Source: Candidatus Heimdallarchaeota archaeon LC_2
Lineage (GTDB): Archaea; Asgardarchaeota; Heimdallarchaeia; Heimdallarchaeales; Kariarchaeaceae
Assembly (NCBI GenBank): GCA_001940725.1
Contig: MDVR01000171.1
Location: forward strand, 1 to 18,702
Reading direction: 5' to 3'
DNA length: 18,702 bases
Position numbers and translations under genes: made by a program
The notes under the pieces: model-generated
Database searches by the model: none
What the model saw: the letters and a program-made list of their open reading frames with translations, nothing else
Told to the model about the DNA's origin: nothing
Part shown: positions 14,308 through 18,702 of the stretch, in pieces
Layout: each line of letters starts with the position of its first letter
Position numbering within the stretch: the first letter of the stretch is position 1

Positions 14308-14712
14308 TCAATTTGTGTCACCTCCAATTACGAAAAGTGCACCTATGACAAAAACAATAATTCCCAGTAAAATTTCAAGGGCTAAACCATTAGGTTCCTT
14401 GATGCCTTGGGATTTACGTAACCTGTGTTCATCATGCCTTCGTTCTCGTTTTTCATGCTTTCGTTCTATTTGTGCCAAAGTCTGAAATTCTTTAAGCAAA
14501 TCTCTATCATGATATTTTAAATTCTCCTCAATCAGATTATATCGATAAGTATCAGAATATTTTTTCTTACACACAGGGCATGTATTATTTGTCGAAATCC
14601 ATCTTGCTAAATGCTTTTTGTGAAAAACTGCTGTGCAACTACATGTTTCTACGTGATATTTATTTATGATTTTACTTTTACAAATTACGCAGATTGGTGT
14701 TACAGCTTCAAT
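14308..14712 (-). CDS. RING-finger protein with C-terminal membrane anchor
   Basis: Probably a ubiquitin-ligase-type RING protein. The open frame runs from just after a TAA at 14716-14718 to the stop at 14308. A RING-like finger lies at its N-terminus: CVIC, then ETCSC, TAVFHKKHLARWISTNNT and CPVC. The ligand order is C-x2-C ... C-x-C-x4-H-x2-H-x10-C-x2-C, giving eight ligands. The FHKKHLARW segment is like the classical 'FHxxCxxxW' core. Next come a charged coiled-coil-like stretch (LLKEFQTLAQIERKHEKRERR) and a single C-terminal helix (LALEILLGIIVFVIGALFVI), so the finger faces the cytoplasm. No ATG, GTG or TTG precedes the finger in frame. An ATT at 14712 would give (M)EAVTPICVIC. Starting at the GTG at 14574 would remove most of the finger. 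A start-codon loss, a sequence error or a rare start is possible. Confidence 0.7.
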   Translation of the reverse strand: MEAVTPICVICKSKIINKYHVETCSCTAVFHKKHLARWISTNNTCPVCKKKYSDTYRYNLIEENLKYHDRDLLKEFQTLAQIERKHEKRERRHDEHRLRKSQGIKEPNGLALEILLGIIVFVIGALFVIGGDTN

Positions 14713-14793
14713 ATTTTAACAAATATATTTTTGATCTTTAATCTTTCGTGTACATGTTCGATAACTTTCCAAACTTTAAATATTAAAAATTCT

Positions 14794-14822
14794 TTGAAAT
14801 ACGTAGTATGCTCATAATACGC
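14794..14822 (+). repeat. Solitary terminal palindrome of the repeat family
   Basis: TTTGAAATACGTAGTATGCT continues to CATAATACGC. It matches the palindrome near the tail end of R1 (1884-1905) and R5 (18553-18574), including the TTCTTTGAAAT lead-in. Neither head, middle nor tail module accompanies it. It lies about 80 bases upstream of the RING gene on the other strand. Confidence 0.75.
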
Positions 14823-14904
14823 ATATTGTAAACAGTCAGAGGTTTAAAGATAAGGGGATTATCTGATCAGGAATATTAATGACCAATGACAAATCAGTTG
14901 AAAA

Positions 14905-16908
14905 TCATTTGCTAAATCTGTTTAATCTCTTTTGAGTGATATTGAGGATTACGAATGCAGTTAGAGCAATAAATAAACCCACGATATTTAGATTGAGTGA
15001 AGCACCACTTGATGATGGAGGAATTGTGGAAGATTCGCCCAATGTTGTAGGATCAGGCGAAGCTGTTGAAATGATATTTTCAATTGCGAAGCTTAGCGAA
15101 AAAGCTTCAATACTTGCTCCTTCAGTGTCTCTTGCCACAACCTTGATTATATACTCTCCGTTGTTCACGGTAGTCGTATCCCAATTGAAACTTGTGGATG
15201 TGAGATCCAGAGCGAGAAACTCCCATGTGTTTCCATTGTCATTTGAATAGTACAGGTCATACACCAACTCGTGTCCCCAGGAATCGGTTGCCTCTAGCCA
15301 CGAAATAGTCATTATCCTCGATTGCACATCATTTGGACTATTTACTGATAATGATAAAGTGTGAAGTGAATTGGCAATTTGATAAGTATCGTTAGTTATC
15401 ACTTGGGTCACAAAACCTAGTTCATCGATACCCTGGACTTTGAAGCTGACATTGGTGCCATCTGCAATTATTGATGTGTTTAAGGTGTAATTCATTTCTG
15501 TAAGATCTGAAACTACTGTAATCCACGAAATTCCATCATTTGGAGAATATAGAACACTGTAAGTTATTGAATGAGAGAAGGTATCGACACTGTGATTCCA
15601 TGAAATGAATACATTTCCGCTTAAAGTTTGATTATTATTATTCTCGATCGTGAGTGAAATGGATGACATGTGATTTGGATTGGCATTTGGTGTGGGATCT
15701 TGATTATTTGCGGATCCATCAATAAGATATGAACCAGATCCACTCCAATCATCATAGTAATTATTTGAATAAATATTACCACTACCATCATCATAACCAT
15801 TACCCAAAATATGTCCTCTGAGTTCATTAAACATTACATTGGTTTTGAAAGATGATACCTCAGTATAAACTCCATATTCGTTATTATTGTAAATAAGATT
15901 GTTTTCTATGTTATTCTCCTTTCCATACTGAATTGAAATCCCATTTTTAAAGTTATCATACACTATATTTTTAGCTATAGTATTATTATATGGAGCTTTG
16001 TCTTCCTCTTCAGGTCCTAAATGAACTAAGATTCCATTGTTATTGCTGTATATTGTATTATTAATCATTAAACTATTGTTTGAAGCTTCTATTGCCAAAC
16101 CATTTTCATTATTATAAAGAATATTCCCAACATATGAATTGGTATTTGTCACACCCCATGTCCAGATCCCATTTCTCCCATGATGCGCTATATTATTTGA
16201 TATAATATTACCATAACTTGTATCACCTTCTCCCAAGTAAATTCCACCTCCAAGTCGAATACCTCCCCAAGCATTGTTAAAAAGGGTATTATTTGAAAAT
16301 ACACTCAAAGATGAACTTTCGGCACGAATACCTGCCCCATCATTATCATGAATGATATTGTTCACTATGGTATTATAATCAGAAGTTTTTACATCGATTC
16401 CCATTAAGTTATTATTACGGATAATATTATTTTCTATAACTATGTTATCAGAATTCCCAATAGTTATTCCCATATTTTCTAATCCACCAAGACCATCAAT
16501 TGTATTATTCACTATTTTTCCATTTTTAGTATCCCATAATGAAATACTAACAGAATAAGCTGCTGAATGTGAGTTTTTGAATATACCATCTCGTATAATA
16601 AAATGTGCATCGGTGTTGAAAATATCAATTAATCTTCCACTTGATGCTGTAATATTATAACCTTGCATAAGATAAGGATCATCAGCAGTCCCAACCCCAG
16701 TAAAATAACCACTTGAGGTAAAACCACTATTACTAGAAATAATAAATGGAGCTATTTCAGTCAAACTATTAGTAGATAATCCCCTATCACGATAACCAAA
16801 GTAGTTATCAATTGCAGGAACTTGTATTAAATAAGTTCCAGGCCAAAATAAAAGACCAAAAATCAAAATGAAGAGTTCGATCCTTGGCTGTAAGTTTTTT
16901 GGATTCAT
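14905..16908 (-). CDS. NosD beta-helix surface protein with two Ig/FnIII-like domains
   Basis: 667 aa, exported and membrane-anchored. It has an N-terminal signal/anchor (residues 11-30, LFILIFGLLFWPGTYLIQV). The right-handed beta-helix spans about residues 55-405, opening with GVGTADDPYLMQGYNITASS and followed by many NNxI-type turns. It closes with NYYDDWSGSGSYLIDGSANN. Two Ig/FnIII-like domains follow (FISWNHSVDTFSHSITYSVLYS...; MTISWLEATDSWGHELVYDLYYS...). A Ser/Thr/Pro-rich linker (STIPPSSSGAS) and a C-terminal helix with basic end complete it. This is the same architecture as the protein at 6492-8444. The ATG has a TATA box 25 bases upstream (about 16928-16938). It is divergent from the winged-helix regulator at 17037, with about 130 bases between them. 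It probably binds or presents glycans at the surface (inference). Confidence 0.88.
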   Translation of the reverse strand: MNPKNLQPRIELFILIFGLLFWPGTYLIQVPAIDNYFGYRDRGLSTNSLTEIAPFIISSNSGFTSSGYFTGVGTADDPYLMQGYNITASSGRLIDIFNTDAHFIIRDGIFKNSHSAAYSVSISLWDTKNGKIVNNTIDGLGGLENMGITIGNSDNIVIENNIIRNNNLMGIDVKTSDYNTIVNNIIHDNDGAGIRAESSSLSVFSNNTLFNNAWGGIRLGGGIYLGEGDTSYGNIISNNIAHHGRNGIWTWGVTNTNSYVGNILYNNENGLAIEASNNSLMINNTIYSNNNGILVHLGPEEEDKAPYNNTIAKNIVYDNFKNGISIQYGKENNIENNLIYNNNEYGVYTEVSSFKTNVMFNELRGHILGNGYDDGSGNIYSNNYYDDWSGSGSYLIDGSANNQDPTPNANPNHMSSISLTIENNNNQTLSGNVFISWNHSVDTFSHSITYSVLYSPNDGISWITVVSDLTEMNYTLNTSIIADGTNVSFKVQGIDELGFVTQVITNDTYQIANSLHTLSLSVNSPNDVQSRIMTISWLEATDSWGHELVYDLYYSNDNGNTWEFLALDLTSTSFNWDTTTVNNGEYIIKVVARDTEGASIEAFSLSFAIENIISTASPDPTTLGESSTIPPSSSGASLNLNIVGLFIALTAFVILNITQKRLNRFSK

Positions 16909-16927
16909 TTGATATACAATCCCACAA

Positions 16928-17014
16928 ATTATATTTAAGTTATCTCGTGATTTTCAACTTGGAAATGGATATATAGCTATTACCAACATGAAAAAGGACA
17001 TACATTTTATATTA
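16928..17014. promoter_or_regulatory. Divergent promoter region, NosD gene and regulator gene
   Basis: On the minus strand TTAAATATAA (about 16928-16938) precedes the NosD ATG at 16908 by 25 bases. On the plus strand TTTTATATTA (17005-17014) precedes the TTG at 17037 by 27 bases. Both fit leaderless transcripts, and the second supports the TTG start. Confidence 0.5.
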
Positions 17015-17036
17015 TCTTAAAATTTCAACAAAGTAA

Positions 17037-17747
17037 TTGTATCCTCATCCAAGACACAAAATTTGGATCGTATTTTACTCAATTTTAGTAATTCAAATTT
17101 TAATATCCTTTTTTAATGGTTATACTAGGGTATCAATGGTTTTATTGGTAACCGGTCTTTTTGCCTTTTTATCGAGATTAATTTTACCTCAACCCTCAGA
17201 CAGTGACCGAGAAATATGGGTGGATGTCCGCCAAAAACTGCAAGCAGTACTCATTGAAAATAAAATAATTCCTGGAAGCCCCATTTCTATTTCCACATCT
17301 CAACTAAAACCTGTATTTCTAGATGATAGTGATTCGCAGGAATTGAGCATTCAAATCAATCCTACATTTATCCAGGAATTAAGAGATATTGGACTTGATG
17401 GAATTCTGATCTGCTTATATTTGTTGAAACAACGAGAATCCTATTGTAGTATCAAGGTAATACAAAAGCATTTGAACATTCCGATGACCACAGTTTATCG
17501 AAATATCGCGAAATTGGAAAATTCTCAATACGTGGATTCGCAATATTCTTTCGATGATTCTGGAAAAGCATATTATAAAATTACATATCAGGGAGAAGAG
17601 CTAATGTTTGATTTTTATGATCTTATACATCTGCCTGGCACATCATCTCAACAGATTGTTACGCAAATTGCAAACGTATGTAGCGGTTGTGGTGCTTCAT
17701 ACAGTACTATTATGGATTTTTGTGGGGAATGTGGGATAAAATTATAA
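17037..17747 (+). CDS. Membrane-anchored winged-helix regulator with zinc ribbon
   Basis: 236 aa from a TTG start. Two membrane helices (residues 8-28 and 32-50) form a hairpin, so the rest is cytoplasmic. After a linker of about 65 residues comes a winged HTH (118-192, GLDGILICLYLLKQRESYCS, then IKVIQKHLNIPMTTVYRNIA as helix-turn-helix). The protein ends in a zinc ribbon with Cys215, Cys218, Cys229 and Cys232 (CSGCGASYSTIMDFCGECG). It is probably a DNA-binding one-component regulator tethered to the membrane. What it senses is unknown. No other start codon keeps both helices. Its divergent placement next to the NosD surface protein makes that gene the first candidate target (inference). Confidence 0.8.
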   Translation: MYPHPRHKIWIVFYSILVIQILISFFNGYTRVSMVLLVTGLFAFLSRLILPQPSDSDREIWVDVRQKLQAVLIENKIIPGSPISISTSQLKPVFLDDSDSQELSIQINPTFIQELRDIGLDGILICLYLLKQRESYCSIKVIQKHLNIPMTTVYRNIAKLENSQYVDSQYSFDDSGKAYYKITYQGEELMFDFYDLIHLPGTSSQQIVTQIANVCSGCGASYSTIMDFCGECGIKL

Positions 17748-17764
17748 TTGGAGATCATATGATA

Positions 17765-17784
17765 AGACAAGCGATTGATTGTCT
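17765..17784 (+). terminator. Terminator-like hairpin after the regulator gene
   Basis: AGACAA-gcgattga-TTGTCT (6-base perfect stem) lies 18 bases past the stop codon and is followed by CTCTATTTATTTG, a pyrimidine- and T-rich run. This is weak evidence from form and position only. Confidence 0.35.
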
Positions 17785-17934
17785 CTCTATTTATTTGATT
17801 TGCTAATACATTAGATATTTTATTGAATTTGAGATAATCTAGATCGAGAGTGCTTAAGAAAAAGAAAGTAAGAAACAAGATTAAGAACTAAGACAAATTC
17901 AGAAGATCGATCGATAATATTCTTCAAAATTTTC

Positions 17935-18660
17935 CAAATGCGTAGTATCATCCTAATACGCAATTCAAAAAATATAAATGAAGTAGAAATCAATATTCGA
18001 AAACCAAAAAAAAGTCCTTAGAGGGGATATACCTCTAAGAACTGTTTGAGCACTGTAACATATTATGTAAATAATTTTGTAATGACTTTCAACTATTTTA
18101 TTTGGGATCACGATATTTTTCTTCTGGCGTTTGACTAATAAATATAATAAATTAATAAAATAAGTATTAGACACTAATAATTTAGCAGTATAACAAAGCT
18201 GTTCTAGGTATTACCCCTTCCTAAACTTTATTTTACAAAACAAAACGCCTCGATCGTAAGTGAACGTGGGCTAAACATCTCGTTGAAACTTGACGCTTAC
18301 ACCCCGTTTCTTTCAAACGGATTTTTTTTTCAATGATTTCCATAATCTCGTCCAGAATAGAACTTGGTAATCTTCACAGACCCCCAAGTGGTATAGACTT
18401 ATACACATGGCTAATGGAATTAGCCGATGTAATCAATTAAATCTCAACCAACTACTCCAGAGTGGATGAATAAATGGATTATTAAATTAGAAATAAAAAT
18501 ATTTGAAAAAAAAAAGTTGTTCGATATCTCAAACTAGGTTATTCTTTGAAATGCGTAGTATGCTCATAAGACGCACTTCAACATTTTCATTATATTATCA
18601 TTTCACTAGACCATTACTTTTCCTTATCTTGTAAAAGTAAATCAGAACTACCATAGTAAC
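17935..18660 (+). repeat. Repeat copy R5, the most complete copy
   Basis: The order is: opening palindrome (17940-17961), A-tract, head hairpin (18017-18039, perfect stem) and the head line to TTCTTCTGGCGT (18130). The middle module follows with ATTTAGCAGTATAACAAAGC, AAACGCCTCGATCGTAAGTG and the T-tailed hairpin (18304-18330). The tail comes next, from TAATCTCGTCCAGAATAG (about 18343) through TCAACCAACTACTCCAGAGT, then the closing palindrome (18553-18574) and a 3' extension (TTTTCCTTATCTTG) to about 18660. No gene lies inside it or between 17748 and the window end. Confidence 0.88.
18304..18330 (+). terminator. Hairpin plus nine-T run in the middle module of R5
   Basis: CCGTTT-CTTTC-AAACGG is followed by A and nine T. 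It is the counterpart of 3881-3906, with the inner stem pair lost and the T run longer. It is directed rightward, opposite to the head hairpin with its A-tract. Confidence 0.45.
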
Positions 18661-18702
18661 CAATCCTGGCAAAACATTAATATCAAAAATCCATTATCAA
18701 CT

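Noticed and set aside
14611..14817. A plus-strand 68-residue Cys- and Phe-rich open frame.
   Set aside because: It is the complement of the RING-finger coding region and its upstream DNA, with low-complexity composition.
684..18574. CRISPR array.
   Set aside because: The repeats are long, widely and irregularly spaced, with genes between them and no regular spacers or cas genes.
666..18660. The repeats as integron attC sites.
   Set aside because: I find no paired core sites of the attC type, no integron integrase in the window, and the cargo genes point both ways with their own promoters.

Overview
The window is strongly AT-rich and archaeal. Most genes have a TATA-like box about 25-30 bases before the start codon, so several transcripts look leaderless, and some starts are GTG or TTG. 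There are no rRNA or tRNA genes. A RING-finger protein with a C-terminal membrane anchor, an SPFH/stomatin fragment, NosD-type surface proteins and membrane-tethered winged-helix regulators together point to an Asgard archaeon (Heimdall-like lineages would fit). This taxonomic call is inference.

Layout. Bases 1-600 hold a small protein resembling a degenerate RNase H fold. Bases 660-4885 are a mosaic of repeat copies and small gene modules: a P-loop kinase inside repeat copy R1, a DUF2182-DUF1326 pair between R1 and R2, and a TumE-like toxin-antitoxin pair between R2 and R3. Bases 4985-8756 hold a likely operon: a NosD beta-helix protein with a cytoplasmic winged helix, a second NosD surface protein with two Ig/FnIII-like domains, and a small membrane protein. 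Bases 8760-10405 hold a Fic AMPylase between repeat pieces and then a small zinc-binding protein. Bases 10406-12874 hold a duplicated promoter with a hairpin, a truncated stomatin-like gene, and a DUF2085-like membrane protein whose 5' end is duplicated through a double inversion. Bases 13230-17747 hold an exported protein with a cytoplasmic zinc ribbon, the RING protein, a third NosD surface protein, and a divergent membrane winged-helix/zinc-ribbon regulator. The right end (17935 to about 18660) is the most complete repeat copy, R5.

How the parts may work together. Two themes stand out. The first is a modular non-coding repeat of about 720 bases (head, middle, tail) with at least five copies, all in the same orientation. 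It frames or contains small, often stress- or defence-type genes (kinase, toxin-antitoxin, Fic), so the region looks like an accessory array. The second is a surface-sensing theme: right-handed beta-helix proteins outside the cell, paired with or fused to winged-helix domains on the inner face of the membrane.
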